Assembly (NCBI GenBank): GCA_029379225.1
Contig: JAQYWR010000003.1
Location: 186,001 to 250,000 of the forward strand
Length of the DNA stretch: 64,000 bases
Direction of reading: 5' to 3'
Origin: Nostoc sp. S4
GTDB taxonomy: Bacteria; Cyanobacteriota; Cyanobacteriia; Cyanobacteriales; Nostocaceae
Below, piece after piece: positions 7,458 to 16,673 of this stretch. The number at the start of each line of letters is the position of its first letter. Positions within the stretch are counted from its first letter, which is position 1. The notes below the pieces were generated by a model, which worked only from the letters and a program-made list of their open reading frames with translations, did not search any database and had not been told where the DNA came from. Made by a program: the position numbers and the translations under genes.

Positions 7458-8471
7458 TTAAGCAGAGTAAAGCAATCTTTCTGGCGAAATTTCCTGAACT
7501 TTCAACCTATTTCGGTGTAAATCGCCATATAGATTTAGATAATCTAATTGGGCTGGTGTAAGTTTGCCCTTTTGGACTCCAGCGATCGCCAGATCGATCT
7601 CCTCTTGACTTCGCAATCCAGTTAAGCAAACATCTACACAGTTTTGACTCAACGAGTAGCGATACAAATCTGGTACGGAAGGCTGCCAACAACCCGCAGG
7701 TAAAGCAGCAGGTGCATCCCAAAGCACGCCGGAATGAGAACCCGTAGATTTAAAGGTGACAATTCCCGGTCTTTGCGGATCTTGGGTATCAATCTGGTTC
7801 AAAATTTGACTTTGAGCGGAACGGTGAGCAACATTGTGTCTCACCATCACCACATCCAATAGCGGGCTATGCAACCACTGTCGCGCCAGATTAATATCGT
7901 GGAAGGATGCACCAACATAACGAACAGCCCCCATTTTTTTCAGGCGTTCTGATACGCCAAACATCTTTTCGATGGTGCGTTGGTAAACAGAATTAGCACC
8001 TCTCAAATCAGAGGAAAGCTGTAAGCAATCTTGTAATACCTGTCCATCATTAACACCAATCCATCCCCAAAATAAGACATCTATATAATCAATGCCCAAT
8101 TCCACGAACTGATCCATTAATGCAGCCAATGCCATTTCTGGACTTTTGATGTAAGTTACAGTTGCCAGCACCACTTTCTCGCGGACTGAAGAACTACGTC
8201 CGCACAATTGACGCAGAGCATCAGACATAGAACTATATATATAGTGGTGTAGGTCGCTGGAATAAAAAAAGTAGTTAATTCCTTGGTCAAAAGCATAGAG
8301 GGTATCCTCACTGGAGATACCACCACCGCCACCCAAACCCAAACAACTAACCGTTAAATCAGTTCGTCCGAGTTGCCGATAAAAAGGCAAGTCAGACGTA
8401 GGAAATTTATTTTCTATATAGTTAATTACTGGTAAAACTACTGATGGCAAGGTAATATTGGCGATTTTCAT
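7458..8471 (-). CDS. Aldo/keto-reductase-fold protein of the RiPP locus, tetrad lost
   Basis: A 337-residue protein with a 30-residue N-terminal extension before a clear aldo/keto-reductase beginning (YRQLGRTDLTVSCLGLG). I aligned it by eye with the ordinary reductase at 34765-35745. The four catalytic positions Asp/Tyr/Lys/His fall at Phe69, Leu74, Val105 and Gly136. The fold is kept but classical hydride chemistry looks unlikely. Its ATG overlaps the HopA1 stop (ATGA), so translation is probably coupled. It may be a scaffold, or may reduce or bind the modified peptide in another way; this is inference. Confidence 0.8.
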   Translation of the reverse strand: MKIANITLPSVVLPVINYIENKFPTSDLPFYRQLGRTDLTVSCLGLGGGGGISSEDTLYAFDQGINYFFYSSDLHHYIYSSMSDALRQLCGRSSSVREKVVLATVTYIKSPEMALAALMDQFVELGIDYIDVLFWGWIGVNDGQVLQDCLQLSSDLRGANSVYQRTIEKMFGVSERLKKMGAVRYVGASFHDINLARQWLHSPLLDVVMVRHNVAHRSAQSQILNQIDTQDPQRPGIVTFKSTGSHSGVLWDAPAALPAGCWQPSVPDLYRYSLSQNCVDVCLTGLRSQEEIDLAIAGVQKGKLTPAQLDYLNLYGDLHRNRLKVQEISPERLLYSA

Positions 8472-9613
8472 AGTTCCAAGGGTGTATAAATATCATTCGA
8501 TTTGGCATTGAGGTAAGCATATTGCCAATCCAATTGCAAAAGTGAGAAGTGCTGGAAAATCGCTTTCATCTTTGCTTGTGGCGAATCATCTCCTTGATTC
8601 CAAGCTTCTAACAGTGCGTTAGCAATGATTTGGCACCGATTCATCCCAAAACTTTCTTGGGTAGCAAATTTACTATCTGGTTCTTCTGCTAGTCCTAACC
8701 CAGGTGCAAGTAATTTGGTGAACAGGGGAATTTCTGACTGAAAATATGACTTATTTTTTATGTAGACTTTTTGCAGGACTTCCCGAACAACTTCGTAGCT
8801 ATGTTTCTCGAAGTAAAGAACTCCTGAGTCATGACGGTTGTAATCACCTTGGTTATAAAGTACTTTAAAGGTGAAAGGCATAGCAATCGCGTTGAGGTGC
8901 TGTGTTAGGTTAGCTATGACTGCAACTGCACCTTCAGGAGTTAAGTTGAAGTAAACGCGCACGAGTTGCGGTACTTGGCTAGGGTGATGGTGACTTTCTG
9001 CCCCTGCATTCCCGACAGCCATATAAAAACCATTTTGGACAAAATTCTTGGGCATCCGGATTGCAACGGTGTCACCAATGGCGGCAGATTGTTCCGCATC
9101 TTGGAGATGTATTTCACGCTCAATATGCAAAGTTAAACCACCTTTATGTACCGCCAGCATCCCATCAGTCTCTTGCCTGAGTACATACCAACCTGGGTCA
9201 AAGTAACCTCCTCCAGTATTGCTATTGTGCAGGCGATCGTAAAATCCCAGGTCTACTCCCAAAACAGTATTATTTTCTAAGTTAACTGGCTGACTGTTGG
9301 CATTAGCATCAAGAGCAAGGACAGCTTTCATGGAGCCGTTGTAATGGATACCGTAAATAAAACTGCGAAGTTGCAAACTCATATAGCGATTTTGAACTTC
9401 CGCAGGCATTGCTTGAAAACGAGCTACTACCTCAGATGGCAATTCCCAAGGTTTGTAATCTGGATGAAGAATGCAGAAGTTCGACTGGATTTGAACTTTG
9501 ATAATATCTTGCAAAATATCCAGTATGTGTTGGCTGGTAACACAAACATCTTGAGTAGGAAGCGAATTGAGTAATTGCATTGGAGTCAAATTATTACTAA
9601 AAGTCTTAAGCAA
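8468..9613 (-). CDS. HopA1-family protein (predicted phospho-Ser/Thr elimination)
   Basis: A 381-residue protein with the HopA1-like pattern. The N-terminal part reads HPDYKPWELPSEVVARFQ. The central part holds FYDRLHNSNTGGGYFDPGW, IGDTVAIRMPKNF and VRVYFNLTPEGAVAVIANLT. HopA1-like proteins pair with APH kinases in class V lanthipeptide (LxmY/LxmK type) and thioamitide (TvaD/TvaC type) clusters, where the pair dehydrates Ser/Thr. The start is uncertain: TTG 9613 overlaps the kinase stop by 8 bp, while ATG at 9580 would leave a 25-bp gap; neither has a strong ribosome-binding site. Its end overlaps the next gene by 4 bp. Confidence 0.82.
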   Translation of the reverse strand: MLKTFSNNLTPMQLLNSLPTQDVCVTSQHILDILQDIIKVQIQSNFCILHPDYKPWELPSEVVARFQAMPAEVQNRYMSLQLRSFIYGIHYNGSMKAVLALDANANSQPVNLENNTVLGVDLGFYDRLHNSNTGGGYFDPGWYVLRQETDGMLAVHKGGLTLHIEREIHLQDAEQSAAIGDTVAIRMPKNFVQNGFYMAVGNAGAESHHHPSQVPQLVRVYFNLTPEGAVAVIANLTQHLNAIAMPFTFKVLYNQGDYNRHDSGVLYFEKHSYEVVREVLQKVYIKNKSYFQSEIPLFTKLLAPGLGLAEEPDSKFATQESFGMNRCQIIANALLEAWNQGDDSPQAKMKAIFQHFSLLQLDWQYAYLNAKSNDIYTPLEL

Positions 9614-10766
9614 CTGAAAAATTTGCTTGATTTAGAACAGTAGCGGCTGTTCCAAAAACGGTTGTCATTGATGGTTCTGGACGGCATAACAAGCTTTTTG
9701 CCACTTGGAGCATACAAATACCTGCATTTCCAAAGCTTTTTTGATACTGAATCATTGCCTGTATCTGTTGAATCAAAGCTAGTCCACTAAATTGCACAAC
9801 TCGCCGCCAAAAGTCCGAGCGGTGCTGGAGTATTTCTGGAAAGTTTTCGAGATAAGCTATGCTCAAGGCGGCAATTGCTGGTTGAATCGCATCGAGGGGA
9901 CTATTGGCTAGACGTAAAGATTCTTCAATAGTGAGTGCCTGACTGATAACCAAACTACCCAGCCACACTTGCAGATAGCTGGCAATCAGCATTCCCAAAT
10001 CAAAAGCAGGGTCTCCCCAAGCACAACGCTCCCAATCAATTAGCCGCACGATGCGGTCTTGGGAATGCTCCCAATCTTTGTATAAAAGGATATTATTCAA
10101 TTTGAGGTCATTGTGGGTTACACAACAGGGTATGAAAGCATTACCTAGTTGGGCGATCGCTTGCCCTAAACTGTCATATCGTTGATATAAAGCAAAGAAT
10201 TTCAACCCATCTGTGGGAACAAAACCAAATATTTCCGGGGTAATACGTTCTAGGCTATGAATGAAGCTAGGAACCATATTAGCTTGTTTGTCTTCAATGT
10301 TCTCATTGAAAAACTTTTGATAGTCTTGATTGTTGAAAGTAGCACGATGGATACTGGCGAGGTTTGTTCCAATGGCGGATGCAATTTCTGGGGGGAAGAT
10401 ATTTTCTTTACCGTAGAAATCAGCTAAATCTCGGTAATTATCCAGATAACTGAAAACCAGAATGGAGTGTTCTCGGTCAAAATTGAGGACTGACGGTAAA
10501 AATGAACTAAGATGCTTCTGTTCTGGAAATTGTTGTAAAAATTCTTGAATTCTCCATTCTTGCAGAAATTCACCTGCTGTTTTCCCTTCTTGATTGTGTC
10601 GTTCCTGCTTGACTAGAAGTTTGCGTCCATCAGGAAAACTCACTGATAAGTTGAAATTCTTGGCTGCTAATGGATCTATTTTGAGCGTGTGTTGGTCTGA
10701 TGGGGTGCATAAACCCAGCTTAACTAAATACTCACCGACATTTTGTGAACTTAATAATAGTGTCAT
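9606..10766 (-). CDS. APH-family phosphotransferase (predicted peptide Ser/Thr kinase)
   Basis: A 386-residue aminoglycoside-phosphotransferase-like kinase. The catalytic loop is VTHNDLKLNNILL (about 215-227) and the metal-binding motif is LIDWERCAWGDPAFDLG (about 241-257). The length fits the family. It is the first gene of the minus-strand run kinase-HopA1-reductase-like-parvulin, with overlaps that suggest coupled translation. With a HopA1 partner and precursor peptides nearby, peptide phosphorylation is a better guess than antibiotic resistance. That choice rests on context. Confidence 0.85.
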   Translation of the reverse strand: MTLLLSSQNVGEYLVKLGLCTPSDQHTLKIDPLAAKNFNLSVSFPDGRKLLVKQERHNQEGKTAGEFLQEWRIQEFLQQFPEQKHLSSFLPSVLNFDREHSILVFSYLDNYRDLADFYGKENIFPPEIASAIGTNLASIHRATFNNQDYQKFFNENIEDKQANMVPSFIHSLERITPEIFGFVPTDGLKFFALYQRYDSLGQAIAQLGNAFIPCCVTHNDLKLNNILLYKDWEHSQDRIVRLIDWERCAWGDPAFDLGMLIASYLQVWLGSLVISQALTIEESLRLANSPLDAIQPAIAALSIAYLENFPEILQHRSDFWRRVVQFSGLALIQQIQAMIQYQKSFGNAGICMLQVAKSLLCRPEPSMTTVFGTAATVLNQANFSVA

Positions 10767-11020
10767 AAGCCTACTAAAACCTGCTTACTTCCCTAAGTTT
10801 GGGAAATTAGAGTTCTTTATTGGTTTTATTGGGAGTAGGGCTAGAGCATTATGAGGGTGATGTGTAATTTTTGACTATTTTTTATTTTTTCTTCTCAGTC
10901 AGCTGAGAATCTCACAAAAATAATTCTTGACAAACTCATACTACCTTCATACTTGCTTAGGGTTAGTCCCAATTAGATCGGTGGAAAGCAATTAAAACTC
11001 TAAGTAAAAGTAACTAGTTT

Positions 11021-11536
11021 ATGTCAAATAGAAAAAGAACTTTACTTCTGATCTTCCTAAGTTTTTTCTGTGGTTTATATCTTGTGGCTATTCATAGGTT
11101 ATACATCGGAGATACAACGCTAGGTATCCTAGCGATTTTATTCTGCTGGATTGGAGCAGGATTGCTGCTCACAGTGATTGATTTTTTTTACTTTCTGCTT
11201 ATATCTGACCAGGACTTTGATAGTAAATACACTGTGAATTTCAAACCAATGAAACCAGTGAATCATTCTCTACTACTTTATGGACTTGCGGGTGCTTGCC
11301 TTTTTATCGGAATCTTATTAGCAATTATTCAAGGAACTACTATCCCAGACTGCACTACCTCCTATTGTAAGATTGTTAGTAATAAAACTGGAGAAGCTGT
11401 ATTATTTTCTGGTTATGATTTATTCAAAGAAATTGTGGCAATATTTTACAGTGATAATTTTAAATGGTTCATATTAGGACTGGCTGGTATTAGTTTTATT
11501 GGAGCATTAGTTCGAGAAAATAATGGAAAACACTAA
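11021..11536 (+). CDS. TM2-domain-like membrane protein
   Basis: A 171-residue membrane protein with four hydrophobic segments (about 4-24, 34-64, 88-108 and 148-166). The first pair carries a TM2-like signature: CGLYLVAIHRLYIGDTTLGI followed by LLLTVIDFFYFL, the usual His-Arg-Phe/Leu-Tyr-Leu/Ile-Gly turn. TM2 proteins are of poorly known function. It is alone on the plus strand between two minus-strand genes, and nothing links it firmly to the RiPP locus. Confidence 0.65.
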   Translation: MSNRKRTLLLIFLSFFCGLYLVAIHRLYIGDTTLGILAILFCWIGAGLLLTVIDFFYFLLISDQDFDSKYTVNFKPMKPVNHSLLLYGLAGACLFIGILLAIIQGTTIPDCTTSYCKIVSNKTGEAVLFSGYDLFKEIVAIFYSDNFKWFILGLAGISFIGALVRENNGKH

Positions 11537-11602
11537 GTAGGACACTAACATAAAAGTGGTGGTGGGTTCGTTATACAATTCAAATACCGATTAGCTTACC
11601 GA

Positions 11603-14401
11603 TCACCACCAATTCCCAACTAATATATACGGTGCCCAGTAATAAGGATTTTGATATTCAGGCTGTGCTAATAGTGCTTTTTGCGCTCGATGCAGTGCTT
11701 CGGCTTTCGTAACTCCACCTTTTTTAAGTTCAGTATAAAACTGTACCATCAATTGAGATGTTGAACCATCATTGATTTGCCATAACGTTGAAAGGGTACT
11801 ATTTGCCCCCGCCCGTACAGCAAGTCCAGCTAAGCCCAAGATTGCTCGATTGTCGCCTTCAGCGGTTTTACAAGCACTTAGTACTAGCAATTTGATATCT
11901 CTAGAATTAACTGTGTCATCCCGTAGTAAGTTATTTAGCTGCTTAGCTTTGATAAGTTGTTGGTAGGCAAGTAAATATGTATTTTCAGGGTCAGAACTAA
12001 AGTTACCATGTGTGACAAAATGAACAATGGAAAATGCTCTTGACTGTAATTGCTTGTGAATGTTTGCTGGGGTGAACTGAGAATTAATTAACAGTTTACT
12101 AGGTAATATCTTCGCAATTTGTTGCAATTCATCGATGTTGAGTGAGGAAAAGTTACGAGTTTCTACGTTTTCTTGTTGTTCTCCTATGCCACCGGCTAAT
12201 ATCTTTGGCTTTTCAAATTGTGAGGAACGTAAATCAAATAATTGGGAATTTGGGAGCAAGGCCAGAGCATAATCTTTTTGGATAAGATATTGGTCTTTTG
12301 ATTCGTCATACAATACTGCCATTGGAATGTTGCGAAGTTCGCCATCAAGAACAAAAACTAAGGTTTTGATGTTGCTATGTTCTTGCAAATATGCTTCGAT
12401 GGGTTTGATCAACCAGCGATAAATAATTTGTGATTTAGACCGAAGTTTACTAGGGTTGCGGGTGTATATGGCTTTGCGGAGTTGGATGACAGTATCTTGA
12501 ACTGTATTGCGTGGGATGGGATATAGATGGTGTTCTAAGTGTTGTCCTGGGAACTTAAAAATTACTTCTAGTCTATTTTCTAGAACGATTGGATAGATAA
12601 AGACGGCGTTAGGGTCGATAGTTGTAACTTCACGATTAATAGGTAATATTTGCACCAAATTACAGCGTAAAAAATTCTGGAGTTCTGCAAGTTGTAGTGC
12701 GTCTATATTTGTAATCGCTTGCTGAAGATATTCTTGAGATGCTGCTGAATTAGGAGAATTTTTTAAGAGTAAATCTACTAATTCACGATAGACAGGTTCT
12801 ACATTATCTCGATAGGAAAATTGGACATCGGAATTAATGCTAAGCAAATCACTACGAACAGATTTGAGGCTTTCTACAGCCATTTGGTAAAATGCGATCG
12901 CTCGTTCGTCTTTTGTTTGTGCTGCTAATATTCTCCCCATCTGCCATTCCCACTGATAAGCAATGTCTGGTGCAGTGATGGCTTGAGCAAGGAGTAATGC
13001 TTGTTGCGTCAGATTTTGGCTGGTAAGTAGATAATCTGTATCTGCTTTTGATATTGATTTGTGCAGCGCTGCTACAGCAAGATATTCATAGAACCCACCA
13101 CGATTACCAAGGGCGTAAGATAAAGCGCGGGAGTCTTGGAGTTGTTTTGCATCTTGAATCGCTGACTCTAATAAATTATCAATTTCGTGGGAGACAGAAC
13201 TATCCGCAGCAGTTTTTTGAGAGATACAGGCGATATTTTTGGCGACGTTAATCTTTGCATACACCGCCTGACGATTGTTCGGGAAGTCAGAAAGTTTGAT
13301 TTCGTGCCATAATGCCTGTGCTGCGGATAATTGTCCAGTTTCTATCAACAAGCTGAAATAATTAGTCTGTGCTTGGACTCGTATTGATGGGGACGATGGT
13401 ATAGCTAGTAGTTGTTGGTATTGCAAGGCTGCATTCTGATACGATCGCAATGCAGTATTGGGTACTGCTTCAAAGTCAGTTGGCGATCGCTGTTGGCACT
13501 GCCAAGGAATATTATTATAGTTGCGATTTGTGTAGCGGTCGCGCTCTAAATTTCCTTGTGCCCAAAACATATTTGCTAAACTCACCAAAGCAGCACTTTT
13601 GACTTCAGTTTTAGCAGACGGCGATGGTAAGTTTTGTGCCAGTGCTAAACTATTCTGGAATGATATTTGCGATCGCTTTAACTCACCAATCGCTAGCAGA
13701 ACGTTACCCAAGCTCAAGTATCCTTCAGCTTTAATTACAGAGTCGGGTATTGCCATCAACTTTTGCTGAATCTGTTCGAGAGTATTGTATGCTTGCTGGT
13801 ACAACCCTAATGCTTGTAACGCTTGCGCTTGGTTAATGGTATTACTAATACTTAGAGCTTCATCTTCCAGACGTGCATATATCTGCGCTGCTTGTTGCAA
13901 ACTATTTAATGCGGCTTCTGGTTTCCCTTGCACATACCAAAGGCGACTTTGGATATCTAAGGATTGCGCGTAGATTTTCAGCAGCGTTGGCGAATCCTGG
14001 TTTGATTGGGAGGGATGTAAAAGTTGTAAACTGGCTGATATATGCTGTTGTGCTGCATTCCAATCGCCAAGTTGCTGATAGGCTAGAGATAAGTTGCTAT
14101 GGATGGAGGCTTGAATGCGATCGCTCTTAGCAGTTGTGGCGAGTTGCAATGCTTGTTGTAATAACTTGATAGCTAGAGAGTAGCTGTTGGAGTTATATGC
14201 TTCTTGCCCTTGGCGTAGCAACTGTTTTACTTGAGTAGTAACTAGATTGCTTTGGACGGTGGGTGTCTGGGCAAGTACATACGGGATCTTAACTATAAAT
14301 ATCAGCAATATCAAGCTCAGAGCTAGCAGGCGATACCGTATCCCGATCGACTTGAACTTAAATCCTACTCTACGAGGCAGTTTATTATATTGTTTTATCA
14401 T
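11603..14401 (-). CDS. TPR-CHAT caspase-like protein 1
   Basis: A 932-residue protein. An N-terminal membrane segment or signal (about 25-45, LALSLILLIFIVKIPYVLAQ) precedes many TPR-like helical repeats (about 55-560). The C-terminal CHAT domain carries His in FVTHGNFSS (about 798) and Cys in LSACKTAEGDNR (about 844). It ends with the usual YYWAPYILVGNWW. CHAT proteins are caspase-clan Cys proteases often used in conflict or death signalling. The catalytic pair is present, so activity is plausible. The substrate is unknown. It resembles the second CHAT protein at 19735-22593. Confidence 0.9.
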   Translation of the reverse strand: MIKQYNKLPRRVGFKFKSIGIRYRLLALSLILLIFIVKIPYVLAQTPTVQSNLVTTQVKQLLRQGQEAYNSNSYSLAIKLLQQALQLATTAKSDRIQASIHSNLSLAYQQLGDWNAAQQHISASLQLLHPSQSNQDSPTLLKIYAQSLDIQSRLWYVQGKPEAALNSLQQAAQIYARLEDEALSISNTINQAQALQALGLYQQAYNTLEQIQQKLMAIPDSVIKAEGYLSLGNVLLAIGELKRSQISFQNSLALAQNLPSPSAKTEVKSAALVSLANMFWAQGNLERDRYTNRNYNNIPWQCQQRSPTDFEAVPNTALRSYQNAALQYQQLLAIPSSPSIRVQAQTNYFSLLIETGQLSAAQALWHEIKLSDFPNNRQAVYAKINVAKNIACISQKTAADSSVSHEIDNLLESAIQDAKQLQDSRALSYALGNRGGFYEYLAVAALHKSISKADTDYLLTSQNLTQQALLLAQAITAPDIAYQWEWQMGRILAAQTKDERAIAFYQMAVESLKSVRSDLLSINSDVQFSYRDNVEPVYRELVDLLLKNSPNSAASQEYLQQAITNIDALQLAELQNFLRCNLVQILPINREVTTIDPNAVFIYPIVLENRLEVIFKFPGQHLEHHLYPIPRNTVQDTVIQLRKAIYTRNPSKLRSKSQIIYRWLIKPIEAYLQEHSNIKTLVFVLDGELRNIPMAVLYDESKDQYLIQKDYALALLPNSQLFDLRSSQFEKPKILAGGIGEQQENVETRNFSSLNIDELQQIAKILPSKLLINSQFTPANIHKQLQSRAFSIVHFVTHGNFSSDPENTYLLAYQQLIKAKQLNNLLRDDTVNSRDIKLLVLSACKTAEGDNRAILGLAGLAVRAGANSTLSTLWQINDGSTSQLMVQFYTELKKGGVTKAEALHRAQKALLAQPEYQNPYYWAPYILVGNWW

Positions 14402-14755
14402 GGGCGATCGCTAACGTTTTATCAGGCGTAATCTCAGTAAATCACAAACTTTTCTCACAAAGGCAAACACTGGAAAATTCTGTAGTCTGCGATACTTTTA
14501 ATCAGCCACCGTTTAAGCAAGTAGGTTGGGAGTTTATAACAATTACTTATAACCTCGTGGCTTAATTTTTTAGCATTAGCCTGATATAAGATAAATGCCT
14601 TCAACAACTTCATATATTGTAAATGTTTACTTAAAGAATTTAGATTTCCTTAATTTTAGCTACTATCATAAACTTGCTGAATATTGCTAATATCAATCTG
14701 GAATTAGGTTTTGTACATTTGTAGCTTTGTATAGATACTACTTACAAGAACAGCT
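14402..14755. other. Intergenic, divergent promoter region, no gene seen
   Basis: This 354-bp A/T-rich spacer separates the minus-strand CHAT gene from plus-strand genes, so promoters in both directions are expected. I see no convincing small gene, RNA or repeat in it. Confidence 0.4.
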
Positions 14756-14917
14756 ATGCATATAAGTATTACAGAGGACTTTAAGAAGCAGTTCCATGCT
14801 GCTTGTGCTTTGCGTGGGCTGAAAATGAGTCAAGTTGTAGTATACATGATTGAGCAATGGCTCAAAGCAAATGCAGTACAGCCATCCAATGAATTGCACG
14901 AAAAAAAACTGCTGTAA
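14756..14917 (+). CDS. Small ribbon-helix-helix protein (ParG/antitoxin-like)
   Basis: A 53-residue frame reading MHISITEDFKKQFHAACALR then GLKMSQVVVYMIEQWLKANA. It has the compact ribbon-helix-helix layout: a short beta strand (ISIT), helix (EDFKKQFHAACALRG), turn with MSQ, and second helix VVVYMIEQWL. This pattern is shared by plasmid partition ParG-like proteins and many antitoxins. No toxin partner or ParA gene is next to it; a decayed gene and then the CHAT-TIR gene follow. It may be an autoregulator or an orphan from a mobile element. The ribosome-binding site is weak. Confidence 0.6.
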   Translation: MHISITEDFKKQFHAACALRGLKMSQVVVYMIEQWLKANAVQPSNELHEKKLL

Positions 14918-15033
14918 ATTAGAGTTTGGTGATAGTGTCCGCGATCGGACAGTAGTTGCGATAGATTAATGCTTAATCTGACATCGCCAAAATAAAAAAA
15001 GTATTTTTCAGTCTTCTTTTTGGGATTGGTTCT

Positions 15034-15376
15034 GTGGAATGGAAAACTGAGCCAGCAGAACACAGAGCAGCTTGGTCATTGTACTTTGAACTCGTGACCT
15101 GCATTGCTGTGTAACCACTAAAAGCAGACAACGGATTTTCCGAAAGGCTTTAACAATACAACTTGTTTGCTGTTAGGCGGCAAGTCCTTAAAGAAGGTGG
15201 ACTAGATGTGGAAGCATCTCATGATTCGGTAGGAGGGATTGCGATTGCTGTAGTAGACAACGGTTTACGTCCCTGAGTGTCCGAGTGGCATCCGCTGTTG
15301 AGACATGAGAAGCCCAGCGACCACTGCATCAGAGTCCGAAAGAGCATGAGCCAAATTGGTTTAAGGAACCAAAAAT
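15034..15376 (+). pseudogene. Decayed gene upstream of CHAT-TIR
   Basis: One continuous frame holds protein-like sequence broken by three in-frame stops (TAA 15112, TAA 15151, TGA 15274). It reads VEWKTEPAEHRAAWSLYFEL, then RRQVLKEGGLDVEASHDSVG, then AIAVVDNGLRP*VSEWHPLL. From memory this matches an uncharacterised cyanobacterial family with conserved W..LY.EL and LRP....WHPLL motifs, sometimes found near conflict genes. There are no frameshifts, only stop mutations, which suggests fairly recent decay. It ends just before the CHAT-TIR start. Confidence 0.55.
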
Positions 15377-16477
15377 ATGGAAAACAAAACTCCACTGAAA
15401 AAAATACTGATTCTAGCAGCCAATCCTAGAAATACCCCGCCCCTGCGTCTAGAAGAAGAGCTACGAGACATTGAGGAAGGATTGCGGCGTGCCCAAAAGC
15501 GTGACCAATTTAGTTTAGAGCAAAAGTTAGCAGTCCGTCCAAGGGATATCCAACGGTCACTGTTAGATATTAAACCACAAATTATTCATTTTTCAGGACA
15601 TGGTAAAGGGGAAGAGGGATTAGTCTTTGAAGATGAGATTGGGCAATCCAAGTTGGTAAGTGGATTTGCCCTAGCTGGCTTGTTTAAACTATTTACCAAT
15701 CAGATTGAGTGTGTAATGTTGAATGGTTGCTATTCTGAGGAACAAGCCAAGGCGATCGCTCAACATATTAACTATGTCATTGGTATGAATCAGGCGATCG
15801 GCGACAGAGCTGCTATTGAATTTGCAGTGGGTTTCTATGATGCTTTGGGTACAGGAGAATCGATAGAGTTTGCTTACAATCTAGGTTGCGCTGCTATCCA
15901 ATTGGCAGGAATTGAAGAACATTTAACGCCTATGTTGCTCAAAAAGCCACAAATAGCTGACACTGTGACTCAGAAAAATTCCACAGTGGAAACCAAGCCA
16001 GAACCTATGCCTAGTACTGAGAATAGAGCGATTGAAGTCTTTTTCTCCTACGCTCATGAGGATGAAAACTTGCGGAATGAACTGGCAAAGCATCTCAAAC
16101 TGCTGGAGCGACAAGGGGTGATTAAAGGCTGGTATGACCGTGATATTACAGCAGGGGATGAATGGAAAAGTGAGATTGAAAAGCAGTTAAATTCAGCCCA
16201 GATAATTTTACTACTAATTAGTTCCGATTTTTTGGCATCTGACTTCTGCTGGAGTGTGGAATTAGAGCGAGCAATGCAAAGGCATGAGGCAAGAGAAGCC
16301 CGTGTGATTCCAATTATTCTGCGTGAGGTAGATTGGCATAAAGCTCCATTTGGGAAACTGCAAGCGTTACCCAAAAATGTAGAACCTGTGACAAATTGGG
16401 CAAATCGCGACCAGGCATTTACAGATATTGCCAGAGGGATCGGCAAAGTTGTGCAAGAGTTAAGCAAAGAAGCTTAA
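15377..16477 (+). CDS. CHAT-TIR fusion protein
   Basis: A 366-residue cytoplasmic protein. The N-terminal CHAT domain (about 8-180) has His75 in HFSGHGKGEEG and Cys118 in MLNGCYSEEQ. The C-terminal TIR domain (about 218-360) starts VFFSYAHEDENLRNELAKHL. Glu295 in CWSVELERAM sits at the usual catalytic Glu position of NAD-cleaving TIR domains. It therefore combines a possible Cys protease and a possible NADase in one chain, as in predicted bacterial conflict/death systems. Gene order (decayed gene, CHAT-TIR, TIR-CHASE2) suggests a functional unit. No sensor NTPase of the STAND type is seen beside it. Confidence 0.88.
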   Translation: MENKTPLKKILILAANPRNTPPLRLEEELRDIEEGLRRAQKRDQFSLEQKLAVRPRDIQRSLLDIKPQIIHFSGHGKGEEGLVFEDEIGQSKLVSGFALAGLFKLFTNQIECVMLNGCYSEEQAKAIAQHINYVIGMNQAIGDRAAIEFAVGFYDALGTGESIEFAYNLGCAAIQLAGIEEHLTPMLLKKPQIADTVTQKNSTVETKPEPMPSTENRAIEVFFSYAHEDENLRNELAKHLKLLERQGVIKGWYDRDITAGDEWKSEIEKQLNSAQIILLLISSDFLASDFCWSVELERAMQRHEAREARVIPIILREVDWHKAPFGKLQALPKNVEPVTNWANRDQAFTDIARGIGKVVQELSKEA

Positions 16478-16673
16478 TTCGTGAAGTGTATTAATAATTA
16501 TTGTACTTTTTCTTTGAAAGTTAAACAACGTGATGGTATTTAGTAAATGCAGGTTTCTAAATATAAACTGTATTCTTGCCAACAATTGTGATGTGATATT
16601 CTAATAATTGAATAAATCTAGTTATATGTACTTTTTTATCTATGTATGTCATTGTACTTAACTACTAACAATT

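Noticed and set aside
9606..10766. Reading the kinase as an aminoglycoside-resistance gene
   Set aside because: The fold is shared, but overlap with a HopA1 gene and nearby precursors favour a peptide kinase.
15034..15376. Treating the stop-containing frame as recoded (stop-codon read-through) rather than decayed
   Set aside because: Three different stops (TAA, TAA, TGA) within about 80 codons and no recoding structure seen; decay is simpler.
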